Shown: positions 45,692 through 56,615 of the stretch, one piece after another | Layout of the letters: every line of letters starts with the position of its first letter | Numbering within the stretch: position 1 is the first letter of the stretch | Assembly (NCBI GenBank): GCA_035048815.1 | Contig: JAUCBN010000028.1 | Location: forward strand, 8,425,001 to 8,489,000 | From: Abelmoschus esculentus | Lineage: Eukaryota; Streptophyta; Magnoliopsida; Malvales; Malvaceae | Length of the DNA stretch: 64,000 nucleotides | Direction of reading: 5' to 3' | Translations under genes and position numbers: made by a program | Notes under the pieces: model-generated | What the model was told of the DNA's origin: nothing | Databases searched by the model: none | What the model saw: only the letters and a program-made list of their open reading frames with translations

Positions 45692-45968
45692 TGTTAGGAA
45701 CCAATTTAGAAATAAGATTTTATTTGGGTCTCATGGTGTTATTTTCTCTATTTTATTTGTTTAGTTAAACTTTGCGTTTTGATGCAAAGGGCTTTAAAAT
45801 GCAGTCTTGTTTTATTGTTCAGTTTTTATCGATGAAAATGAAATGAAATCTGGTCTTCCCTAATTTCTTCTTTTTCTACTCTACTCTATTTTTGCTTCTA
45901 TTCTCTATCCTTGCTCTAATCTTTTATCTTCTCTTAATAATTCTGTTCTTTAGATTTGTATCATTACA
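45692..45968 (+). repeat. G right LTR
   Basis: 277 bp, TGTTAGGAACC to GTATCATTACA. Confidence 0.92.
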
Positions 45969-46839
45969 AACATTCTTAAAATTATTAGATCTAGCATTGA
46001 AAACATAAAATCAAGTTTTATTTAAAGATTAGCAAGCTAATACTTGGGAATTTCAATAAAGAACCTTAGAAAAAGAGTTAAAATCCAGCAAATTACCTTT
46101 GAGATCTATCCACCAAAAAGATGAAGTTTTCTCTTCTTGATTCCTTGCAAATTGGTGTTGATTGATAAAATTGATGATTAGGTTTTGTCAAGAATGGAAA
46201 AATGATTAAAATGAAGTAATCTTTGTTCAGAAAGATGCAAAAATCAGCAAGGAATTGAAGAAAATAGATGAAGGAAAATGAAGAGAAAATGAGAGAAAAA
46301 AGGTAGTTTTGTGAGAAAATGATTATCATCTTTAATTAATCTAATTAAAAAGCATTTTGGTGAATAAATCATTATTTAAAATTTAAATTGGGTTTATGGC
46401 CCTCTAAGGATTCTAAGTTTAGCTTACTTTTCAATTTAGTCACTAAAACAACAAAATTTTCGAAAATCACAAATTAAGTCCTCTATTGTTTTCAAAAATT
46501 ATAAATTGGTCATTTATGCATAATTAAGCATAGTTAAAAATCAATTTAAAGTTCAAATTACATTCTTTTTAATTTTGAAACATCTTTTTAATATTTTTAA
46601 ACCATATTCCAAAATTATTATTTTTTTCTAATTAAAAATATTCTTATTTTATATTTCCCTGGAATAAAGAACCGGAGAACTCAATTCGATCCGAATAGAA
46701 TTCTTCTAACTTAAGCGTAAACTAATAACCGCAAAATCGGGATGTTACATGTTTACACCTTGTATTTATGTTTCCATTGAGTTTACAATACTTTGATGAA
46801 TTCTTGTTATGTTTACATATAAGTATATAGGAGAACACC

Positions 46840-46956
46840 AGCTCAAGAGAGTGTATACATCGCAACTCCAGCTCAAGAGAGTGTATGCGGCTCAACTCTA
46901 GCTCAGGAGGGTGTATGCATCTCAATACCAACTCAAGTAAAATATATTCAGCTCAG
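46840..46956 (+). repeat. 30-bp tandem repeat in the E-type LTR
   Basis: Units start AGCTCAAGAGAGTGTAT at 46840 and 46870, AGCTCAGGAGGGTGTAT at 46900, and a weaker one at 46930. The other E-type LTRs do not show the expansion. Confidence 0.8.
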
Positions 46957-47950
46957 AAGAAGATCAACGGAGTACACACAACTCACCTTAGCTCGAGGCA
47001 GCTTAGAGGCTTAGCTCCTAGCTCAATTCAGCTCGTAACATTCCCAGCTTACTCGTTTTAACTCTACTCAATTTCCAGCTAGTTCAACTCAAACTGAAAT
47101 GATCTATGACATCTAAAACCTATCCTACACGAAGGGAAGGTGTTCTAAGCGTGTAACATGCATGTGAGACACACATGGAACCCTTGTGCACATGTGTGGG
47201 CGTTCAAAGGACTTGAAGCTAAAAAAGGTCCTTGTTTTTTGAAGAGATAAGGCTTGGAGGAGGTATTTATTTGAAATTCAAATAAATAAACACATGCTTA
47301 ATATGATATTTTTGTTCAAACTTGTGGCTAAGAAAGCATGGCTGCCGAAAGATTTTATTTTCACTCAAATTTAATTTTTAAACTCCTTTAATATTAGCCA
47401 CATATGCAATTTAAATTAGGCTATATTCTTTCTATATATTTGTACTACAAACATTATAAGAAGTTACACACTTTGAAATTAAATTATATATGAAAAATTT
47501 TATCTTATTTGGTTCTCTTTAGAACTTTGTGACATTCAAACTTGTTTTTGATTGTCAAACTTTTGATACTTCAGGTTCCTAGATCTCTATTTAAGGGTCC
47601 TAGTCTTTTAACGTTAAACAAATTTTATTCGGGTTTACTCAGTAAATTGTGCAAAATTTAGCGTTTCGTTTTGATTCTAGTAACATAATTTACCATTGTT
47701 GAACGTTCAAGTTGTTGCAAAGGATGTTTCTTGAAACATTCATCTTCCTCATTTTGAAATTCATCGAAACCCCAACTTTTTCTTTCTTTTCTTTTTATTT
47801 TTGTTTCCCCCTTTTATTCTTAATTTCATCATGAATATAACTTTGATTCCTTATTGTTTTAATATTGTTCTTGTTGCATGAACATGCTTACAACAATCCT
47901 AGATCAATAACATACGAAGAAAGTTTGTTTCGATGGGCTACCTCATATCA

Positions 47951-48594
47951 ATATGGTTAATGAAAATAAAAGAAAAAATAACCTCACAAGCACTCACAGT
48001 AAAGTCCTCACGGTCACTCGAAAGAAATAAGTTATCACTCAAATCACTCGTGTTTTTACTCTAGGAAATAATGGCTTTTTCTTTTCTCTTATGATCTCAC
48101 AACTCTCTTTTCCTTTTACCAATCAATATCTCAATACATGTTCTTAAAAGAACTAACTTTGATCTATCGAACTCTCTTTGTTTGTATGGTGTTTTGGGCT
48201 ACAAAATATGGTTAGACTAGAGAAATGAAAAGAATTAAAGGTAAATGAAAGAAAAAAAAAGTTAAAGGGACAAAAATGAAGAAATGAAAATTAAAAGAAA
48301 AAAAGAATGAAGGAAGAAGAAAGAAAGAAAGATTTGTTATCACAAAACTTACTTACAACTCGATCATGAATAATCAAACTAGAGAACTTCTCTGAGTTAG
48401 TTGCTTGCTCATTTTGCACTTGCATCACCACCTTTGTAGTTTTTTTGATTTTATTTCTTTTTTTTTGTTCTATAAAATATTCAAATTCATTTGACAAATG
48501 AAAAAGAAATTTTGAATCTTCTTTTTTGGTACTTTTTTAAAAAAAATAGAATTGAGTTGACAAACAAAAAATATGCTTACTTGATTCTTCCTTT
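47951..48594 (-). other. J leader
   Basis: Between the primer site and the E-LTR insertion. It has simple A/T and GA-rich stretches and no convincing reading frame; gag should have followed and is missing. Confidence 0.45.
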
Positions 48595-48607
48595 GCTCTG
48601 ATTATCA
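48595..48607 (-). other. J primer-binding site (initiator tRNA-Met type), worn
   Basis: On the minus strand TGATAATCAGAGC against the usual TGGTATCAGAGC. With H removed it lies a few bases after the LTR end at 60205 (...GGATCA). Confidence 0.5.
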
Positions 48608-49189
48608 CATGATATTGTAACCCCCTTAGCCCGGCCTAGACGGAACCGGTACTAACGGGTTACACGGGGAATATCAAACCAAACCCGCAAAGGTTCGATT
48701 CGATAAACAACCCTAAAGCCGCTATATTTTTTTATTATTATCTTACCTAGATGTGTAATCTTTTTCCTACGTGACAAGGTCTCACACAAAGCATTAACGG
48801 TAACACATTAACTAAAAACAAACATCCGATTAAACATTTGAGTAGATTAAGGACTAAAACGTAAAACTTTTAAATTTAATTAGTAAAGTAGAAATTCTTT
48901 CCATCAATTTTCAATTAAACATACAAGAGTTCCTCATAGCAAATTTCAACTTAAACGGATCATTCTATCATCATCAATTGCATGTTCTTCTAATTTAAGG
49001 ACCAAAATGTAAATCTTCCAAAATACAAGAACTTCATCCAAATTAGGATTACCATCTTGAAATTAAATCAACTTTATACTTTCATGCAAAATTTCAGCTC
49101 AAAATAACATCGGTAAGCACCTTAATCGAACAAAGGAAGATATTTGGGACTAAAGTGTAATTTCTAGCAACTTTCAATTCTTGGTGATC

Positions 49190-49370
49190 AAAGGTTTTGA
49201 AACCTTCCCAAAGGTTTCGAAACCTTTTGTAAAAGGTTTTGAAACTTTCCTGGAAAGTTTCGAAACTTTTCGCGTCCAGTAGCTATCCAGAATTGAAACT
49301 GCCCTCAAGGTTTCGAAACTATTTGACAAAGGTTTCGGAACCTTCACCCAAAGGTTTTGAAACTTTGGGT
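49190..49370. repeat. GGTTTCGAAACC palindrome array in H 3' LTR
   Basis: Six to eight words of the form AAGGTTTCGAAACCTT, many with the central CG turned to TG. The same array is at 57188-57385 in the 5' LTR (one unit longer) and 41168-41330 in F. Confidence 0.75.
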
Positions 49371-50094
49371 CTGGAATAAAAAGTTTCGTTACACTAAGTG
49401 CATACCAATTACTCAATACTCAACCATTAATTAAATTCACTAAAGGCATCAATCCTAGGCATATTTAGTAACATATGGCACATAATCAACAATGACACGG
49501 ACATCAATCAAGCTATAGGCATGCTCCCTAGGAAATGATTAACAACATATCAATCATGCTAGTACATGCTTCAATAATCCAAACAATTCCAAAGTTCAAC
49601 GATTAAAAATCAAATAATAATGGTCTTATTATAACATAAACCAAAGCCTAAATACACACTCCTCACATAGGTTGGGCTACACATTGCCTTGCCCAATTTG
49701 TTTGCCAAAAACATACCAAATTCAAAGTGATTCTTTCCCTTGGTTTACTTGCCTCGAACGAAGCCCCAAGTGCCTTTATTTTTCTGCAAGGATGAAAAGA
49801 GAGCTTAAGCAAACTTGCTTAGTGAGGAAGCTCAACACAAATCATCAATGCATCAATTTAAAAACATGTTGAAACCATAATTTGCAATACATTGTCAAAA
49901 TATGCATGCTAACATCTCATGCTCATAATCTTTAAACCATATGCATCCTTGAGTTTACATAACCTTGTCAAAACAATTTATAAATGATGCACAATCTTCT
50001 TCTCAAATTCATGTATGTATATTGGCATTCTAGTGACCACTTTAATGTGAACCTTGAGTTCACCGAATACACGGATTCATTGTTAGAGACTATA

Positions 50095-50300
50095 GTCCCG
50101 TCATGACACGAAGTCACCATTGACATGACACAAAGTCACCATTAGCACTACCACGTACGATTGGATACATAGTCACCCTTGTTACGTGTAGGCGGCTCTA
50201 CCACACACGGTTGGACACAAAGTCACCCTTGTTTACGTGTAGACGGCTCTACCACGCACGGTTGAACACAAAGTCACCCTTGTTGCGTGTAGGCAATATT
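50095..50300. repeat. Tandem repeats in H LTR (22 bp and ~50 bp)
   Basis: The 22-bp unit GACATGACACGAAGTCACCATT occurs twice here and three times in the other LTR (58115-58185). The ~50-bp unit with ACACAAAGTCACCCTTGTTACG occurs three times in both. Confidence 0.8.
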
Positions 50301-52184
50301 CTATATTCTCAATTTTGTTTATAGTGCACTTAAGACAATCCTAATGACATGTCATTCGTATTCGAATCTAAAGTTAGTGTCACTAAGCCAATATCATAAT
50401 CAAATGTGCATGATAACTTGCTGCTCATAATGCATGCATAATATGTTCAACAAATGAACCAAAAGCCATGCCCAAAGGCATCATCATGTATAAGGCAATT
50501 AACCATATTTTATTCCAAATCATATAACTTGCTGCTGATAATGCATGCATAATATGTTCAACAAATGAACCTAAAGCCATACCCAAAGGCACCATCATAT
50601 ATAAGGCAAATAACCATATTGTATCCCAAATCATTTCTCATAATTTTTCATAGTCATGGATGCTAAATAAGCTATGCATTTCAACAAGTAATTCTCATGT
50701 ATGCACCATTTCAAAACATGCTCTTGCATTTCCATAAATCTCATTGCATTACCAACATAATGCCTTTATCAAATGCAGTCGAAACTCATAGCGGTTTATC
50801 AAAAACATTTACTTTACTTACTCTTGAACTATGGAAGGTTTTCACACTCTTCCATAGTCCCCAAAACAGAACCGTACCAAACGTGGATTGCTTTAAATCT
50901 GTAATCACTCACCAACAAGCGAAACGAGCTTTTGCCGCTATCCGATGATCGCACCAACGCACCAGCACTCAAGCTTCTTCTTGTACCTCTTCTACAACAT
51001 TAAAAATAGAGCATTCTCACATCATAACATGCTCAAACCAACAGCCATAACCGATCACCGTTAAACTACCGAAAATTTAGCCGAAAAGACCGTAAACTAA
51101 GTCGAAACGCATCCGAACAACATCAGCCCAAAACCTAACGAATCTAACATCTAATCCACTTCAATTATGATCCAAAAACACATCTAAACCATCCTTATAT
51201 CTCCACCAACATTAAAGCATCTAAAACAGCCCATAAAACAACCGAAAAGCACCTTAAAACTATATCGATTGCATTATTCCGAGATTAAATTAATGTGCTA
51301 TCAAATCAAGACTCAATTAATCATTTAATTAAAATAAAAACACAATTGAATCCATCTAATTCCAGCATTGAATGAGATCCAAATAGATTTCACAAAAACA
51401 TTCACAAAATCACTAGGTCTAACATTAAAAACATAGAATCAAGTTTTTATTAAAAGATTAGCAAGCTAATACTTGAAAATTTTAATAAAGAACCTTAGAA
51501 AAGAATAAAAATCCATAAAATTACCTTCAAGATCTATTCACCAAAAAGATGTAATTTCCTCTTCTTGATTCCTTGCAATTTGATGTTGATTTGATAAAAT
51601 TGATGCTTAGGTTTTGTAAAGAATGGAAAGATGATGAAAATGATGTAATCTTTATGGAAAAAGATACAAAAATCAGCAAGGAATTGAAGAGAAAAGATGA
51701 GAGAAAGTGGAGAGAAAATGAGAGAAAAAAATGAGAGAAAATGAGAGAAAAAGTAGTTTTGAGAGAAAATGATTAAAAATCTCTAATTAAAATAATAAAA
51801 ATACATTTTGGTGAATAAATCATTATTAAAAATTAGAAATGGGTTTATGGCCCTCTAAGGATTCTAAGTTTAGCTTGCTTTTCAATTTAGTCACTAAAAC
51901 ATGTAATTTTTTCGAAAATTACAAAATAAGTCCTCCAATTTTTCCAAAAATTACAAATTGATCATTTATGCATAATTAAGCATAATTAAAAATCAATATA
52001 AAGTCCAAATTATTTTCTTTTAATCTTGAAACATATTTTCAATATTTTAAACCATATTCCAAAATTATTATTTTCCCTAATTAAAATATTCTTATTTACT
52101 TTTCCCCAGAATAATGAATCGGATAACCCGATTCGACCTAAATCGAATTCTCCAAACTACTAACCCCAAAATCGGGATGTTACA

Positions 52185-52201
52185 ACTCTCCCCCTCTTAA
52201 G
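52185..52201 (-). other. H polypurine tract
   Basis: Minus strand CTTAAGAGGGGGAGAGT directly before the 3' LTR. Confidence 0.85.
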
Positions 52202-52204
52202 AAA

Positions 52205-53440
52205 ATTTCGTTCTCGAAATTTACCTAAAGTAAACACGTGAGGAATTACTCCTCCAAACTTTTTCCTTGTCTCCCAAGTTGCCTCTTCGCCACCTTAGTG
52301 CTTCCAAAGCACTTTAACCAAACCTATTGTTCTTCCTCAAAAAACCTTTGTATCCACATCCAAAATCCTCACTGGTTCATTCTCATAACTCATATCTGCC
52401 CTTAACTCAGACTCCTCAACTAGAACAACATGAAAAGGATCTAAACGATACTTACGAAGCATCAATACATTGAAACACATAATGCATCTTACTCAACTCC
52501 ACCAGCAACCTCAACTGATAACAACCAATTGGCTCTAACACTTCATATGGCCCAATAAAACGATGACCCAACTTACTCTTACGTCCAAACCTCATCACCT
52601 TCTTCCACAGAGAAACCTTAAGAAACACTTTGTCTCTAACAGTATACTCTATCTCTCTAAACTTTAAATCGGCATAGGACTTCTGCCTATCCGAAGCTTC
52701 CTTAAGTTTAGCACATATCAACTTAACCTTCCCATCCGTATCTTTAAAACTTGAGGCAAAGAAACATACTTTTGCCCAACTTCTTTTCAACACAAAGGTG
52801 TACAACACCTATGCCCGTATAAAGTCTCAAACGGTGCCATCCGTATACTAGATTGAAGCTACTGTTATATACAAACTCCACTAAAGACAACTGTTTCTCC
52901 CAAGAACCTTGAAGCTCGATGACACAACCCCTCAACATATCTTCCAAAGTCTGAATAACACGCTCAGACTGTCCATCCGTTTGTGGATGATAAGCTGTAC
53001 TAAAGCTAAGCCTCGTACCCAAAGTAATCTACAAACTCCTCCAAAACTTAGATGTAAACCGCGGACCTCTATCCGATATGATCAACTTAAGCACACTATA
53101 CGACTTCATCATCTCAGAAACATACAACTCTACGAACTTATCCATAGATCACATTGTATGCACGGCAAAAAAATGTGCATGCTTTGAAAACCTATCAATA
53201 ATAACCCATATAGAATCCTTCTTGGACTCCGTCACATCTTCCTTTAAACCAACCCAAAAGTACACACTTTTGAGATCTCTATACATCTTCACACTACCCG
53301 GATGCATAGCAAACGGACTAGTATGTGCTCCTGCTAAAATAGCTTACCTCAACTCAACCTCATCCGGCACCATAATCTGACCCCTAGACCATAACATCTC
53401 CTCCTCATTAAAACGATACTCGGTCGGTCTACCCTTAGCC
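52205..53440 (-). pseudogene. H integrase (broken; zinc CC and first Asp deleted)
   Basis: Minus strand, from 53440: PTEYRFNEEEMLWSRGQIMV, then the His pair of the zinc domain (AHTSPFAMHPGSVKMYRDL), YFWVGLKEDVTE, and directly SKKDSIWVIIDRFSKHAHFF at about 53225. The CxxC pair and the segment with the first catalytic Asp are missing, a deletion of roughly 50 codons. The second Asp (LIISDRGPRFTSKFW) and the Glu (HPQTDGQSERVIQTLEDML) are present. The C-terminal part has HRFIGPYEVLEPIG, and near 52280-52330 VKVLWKH...EEATWET, the usual end of a chromodomain-like tail. Stops and shifts occur at several places. It cannot be active. Confidence 0.88.
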
Positions 53441-53469
53441 ATATCCTCCACAAAAGGTACCAACGTCTC

Positions 53470-53660
53470 ATCCTCTAACTGTTTCACCCTATTATCTCAA
53501 CCAAGATAGGCTTTACTTACAACTCCACCACTCAACCACCTTCCTTTGAAATACTCAACTTAGCAAACATCACTCTCAACTCAACCGCTGTCTTACGGCT
53601 CAAAGATTCAGCCATCACCTTAGCTTTCCCCGGATGGTATGCAACAGACAACCCACACTT
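53470..53660 (-). pseudogene. H RNase H end
   Basis: Minus strand SVAYHPGKAKVMAESLSRKT, the conserved end of gypsy RNase H (YHPGKAN-V-ADALSRK), followed by a linker to the integrase (LRVMFAKLSISKEGG). Confidence 0.75.
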
Positions 53661-56598
53661 ACCCTCTTTGGACAACTAACAAATTCTTTCCCCACACCAA
53701 AACAACAATGCACAAACCACCACACCATCTCAACCTCTATAGAAAACATAACTCAAAAGAAAACCCCATAAGGTTGATAACCAACTCTTGATAACCGCAA
53801 CGGTTTCCATACCATCACCATCGAACTAACCTTAATTGACATCCTCCCACATACCAGGTAACCAACTAAGCCTTTCACCAACCTCCACTCCACACAACAA
53901 ACTTCAGACTAACTTTGCACAAAACTGTCAACATTGTCTTAAGCAAGCTCCACCAACAACAACAACTCCATTATGAGTCATATTAACCATATCACAATGT
54001 CACAATATATCATCCATTTACCTATGAATGATAAAATCCAACATCCAAAAAACAACCTATGTCGGTCCTAAAAACTTTCAAATCTTATCATGTTATAGAT
54101 ACACCACTCACACATATTTCCAATAGGACTTAGGAACCCAAGAAAACCGTACTCCAACAAACGATTGATCCAACAAACCTCATAAGAAAACTCTATACCA
54201 TCGATAGAACTTACTACCAAACTTATGATGATTCTTCCTGACTTCAACCCTGGACACTCTTACTACTACTAATAACCAAAAAAAAATTGATACTCATTCT
54301 TACCTTATCAGCAAGATAAACATTTACATATGATTCAAACATAATCCAAACTAGCTTAGTCGAAAACACATGTTTTTCCCCAAATCCTACCACAACACTT
54401 ACCACCAAACTCATAGAAAAAGATTACCAAAAGCCTTGCTCAAGATACCATTCCATCTCGACACTTTCCGTAATAACCATGCGGTTAACATAACACAAAA
54501 AGATTCTCAACACAAAACTAAACCTTGCCAAGAACATATCCTTCACTAGACCCTCAACAAACACTTTGCCACGACTTGTCCCTGATCAACTTTACCAAGG
54601 TTGAATTTCGCACATAGATCCACCATATAACTAGGTCTCCCTATAGGTTAACCGAACATCTTCCCTTATAACTCCACAACAACCCAGGCTTATTCCACAT
54701 AACAAACTCCCATTGCAAGCACCCTTATGTAAGCCAAGTCATCCTCAGTTGCTAACATTCTATAAAACATATCAGACAAGCAACTTACCAACTTTGTGTC
54801 AACCTCAACATTATACTCATTATAACGATAATATCTCCAACTTAAGGTTTAGCCACCATAACCAACTCCACCAAGGTTCAAAATTTAAAATCTACACATC
54901 ATTAAGTGCCTTGACACTTAACCCAAAACTTTTTTTTTCATTATCAACTCATCGACAAACCAACTCCTACATTAACTATACCACAACAAAATCCAAACTT
55001 GTAGAACCATTCCTTCCACTAGCTCCAACATCTCTTATTTTATAACCTTGCCATAGCGGAAATTATAATGATGAAACATCCACAAACACGAACCTACTGA
55101 ACACAAAACCTCAAGACACTTTTCGATAAAAGCAAACCCATAAGACTGAACAATCGATACAAACCATAAATTGTCTAGCAATCCACATTGCACCACTTCA
55201 GACATCATCAAAGATTAACTTTACCCGAAGTATATCCAACTTAACATCCTGTAAATACAACGTGTACACTTTCCTCCTTTATAGTACAACGAAACCTCTC
55301 AAGGTCACAACAATCTATGATTCAAACCCCCGATTTCACAATTCTCATACCAATATGTATCTCATATTTTACTTCCATCCTGACCATACCAGATTAGTCA
55401 CAACCTCCGATCTAACTGCACACTAACCATACTACAAAGAATTTCATGTAATTTCCATAAAATAATTTCACATCACTCAGAAAAAAATACCAACCCGCCT
55501 TACTCTACAAAACATGCTGCAACCTTGTTACAACCTCCAGATCTTAACTAGAAAGAATCCGCAAAACTCATCCCTTCCTTAAGTAATGACCAACTCAAAC
55601 TAACCATAACACAGTGTATTTACCTTGGTTTCAAACATTCACAACTCTGAGACCAACCACTCATTGTTCATCCAAGACTATTCCCTAACCAAAAGGGTAG
55701 CTTGCCCACTACACATTCAGCTTAACACCACAAGAAAGTTCTTTCAACCTCTTTTTTTCCATACCCTCACCTTAAAAGAACCAACCACACTCCACTTACA
55801 CCCTCAAGGAGCTACTCGCAAGTGTGAACAAATGTATGCATGATTTCCTGTATCCCCTCATAAATGCCTATGCAAGTGCATATGCATGTAAATGCAATTT
55901 CTAATGTCATGCTCAAGAATGCATGCATGTCTTACATTATCTATAAATATATACATATATGTGCTCTTAATCTAAACATGATTATTGTTCACACTCACAA
56001 ATAACATCCTCAATTACAACAACTTCAACTACCATTCTATTGACAGCTCCCAAGTCAGATTAGCAACAGCCGTACCAGCTTCAACAGACTAAAACACACC
56101 CGAAAGAGCGGTGCAACACCAAAAACTAACCTTCTGGCCTAACCAAAGGCACACTTACAGAGGAGGAAGAATTTACTCTTCCCTAACAGTCGTTTCATCT
56201 TCAATCTTGACCATCAAAGTTCATACCAACAGTATCTAGTGACTTACGTCTCAGAAACATATTTAAAAATTTTAAACATGCAGTTTAAAACATAATGTTC
56301 AAATAAAAAAACTTACATTCGGGCAAGATCCAAGGGAAAACTGAGAGCATATGAAAATATGTTGGCATTAGCAATGTGTAACCGATAACCCAAGTTTAAC
56401 CATCATTACACAAAGTACAATCATCAAGAATAGATTTTCACACTCCAACAACATATCATGCTCAATCATACATATCATGATCAATCGCACATTTAAGCAC
56501 ATTACTTAGCAATCCTATACATGCTTTAACCAACAAACTACACACTTTACAAATCAACAACACATTTTACAAACCTTATAACACACTTTTCAAACCCG
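53661..56598 (-). other. H interior without recognisable gag, protease or RT
   Basis: 2.9 kb, C/A-rich on the plus strand, with short ORFs in all frames and no gag, zinc-knuckle, protease or FxDD motif that I can find. Either it is very decayed, or it was replaced or deleted. Only the first 100 bp or so after the primer site look like a leader. Confidence 0.5.
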
Positions 56599-56610
56599 GC
56601 TCTGATACCA
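56599..56610 (-). other. H primer-binding site (initiator tRNA-Met)
   Basis: Minus strand TGGTATCAGAGC, a perfect match to the usual site, five bases after the 5' LTR end. Confidence 0.92.
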
Positions 56611-56615
56611 TCAAA

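Larger units (their letters stand above)
43332..45968 (+). mobile_element. G: small LTR retrotransposon with captured RRM gene
   Basis: 2637 bp. LTRs 43332-43606 and 45692-45968, perfect target duplication AACAT at 43327-43331 and 45969-45973. A tRNA-Met-type primer site follows the left LTR. The interior has no gag or pol motif; one frame fills it. It lies inside solo LTR F, which lies inside a solo E-LTR, so it is a late arrival, though its LTRs already differ at about 15 positions. Confidence 0.9.
40592..46749 (-). repeat. F: 3.5 kb solo LTR of the H family, split by element G
   Basis: Starts TGTAACCCTCCTTAGCCC and ends AATCGGGATGTTACA, as do the LTRs of H. Perfect target duplication TGTTT at 40587-40591 and 46750-46754. 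Without G and its duplication it is 3516 bp, the size of an H LTR, so F is a solo LTR. The strand is given by comparison with H. It holds an array of GGTTTCGAAACC words (41168-41330), 22-bp and ~50-bp tandem repeats (42060-42235) and a duplicated block around 42340-42560. Confidence 0.88.
40286..47950 (+). repeat. E-type solo LTR, split by the F solo LTR
   Basis: The two parts, 40286-40591 and 46755-47950, together about 1.5 kb, match the E-type LTR at 60969-63766 (reverse strand) from TGATGTGAGCACATC to CTACCTCATATCA. Flanking bases are ACATG (40281-40285) and ATATG (47951-47955), a possible target duplication with one mismatch. No interior belongs to it. Confidence 0.7.
48616..52184 (-). 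repeat. H 3' LTR
   Basis: 3569 bp, plus-strand TGTAACCCCCTTAGCCC to TCGGGATGTTACA. It contains GGTTTCGAAACC words (49190-49370), 22-bp tandem units (two copies near 50100-50145), three ~50-bp units with TTGGACACAAAGTCACCC (50150-50300) and a ~115-bp duplication (50400-50635). Confidence 0.93.

Noticed and set aside
52909..53380. Plus-strand ORFs of 92-100 codons
   Set aside because: Antisense shadows of the H integrase core.
54713..55843. Plus-strand ORFs of 72-110 codons in the H interior
   Set aside because: Low-complexity Thr/Pro/Leu-rich translations from C/A-rich DNA, with no motif; not supported as genes.
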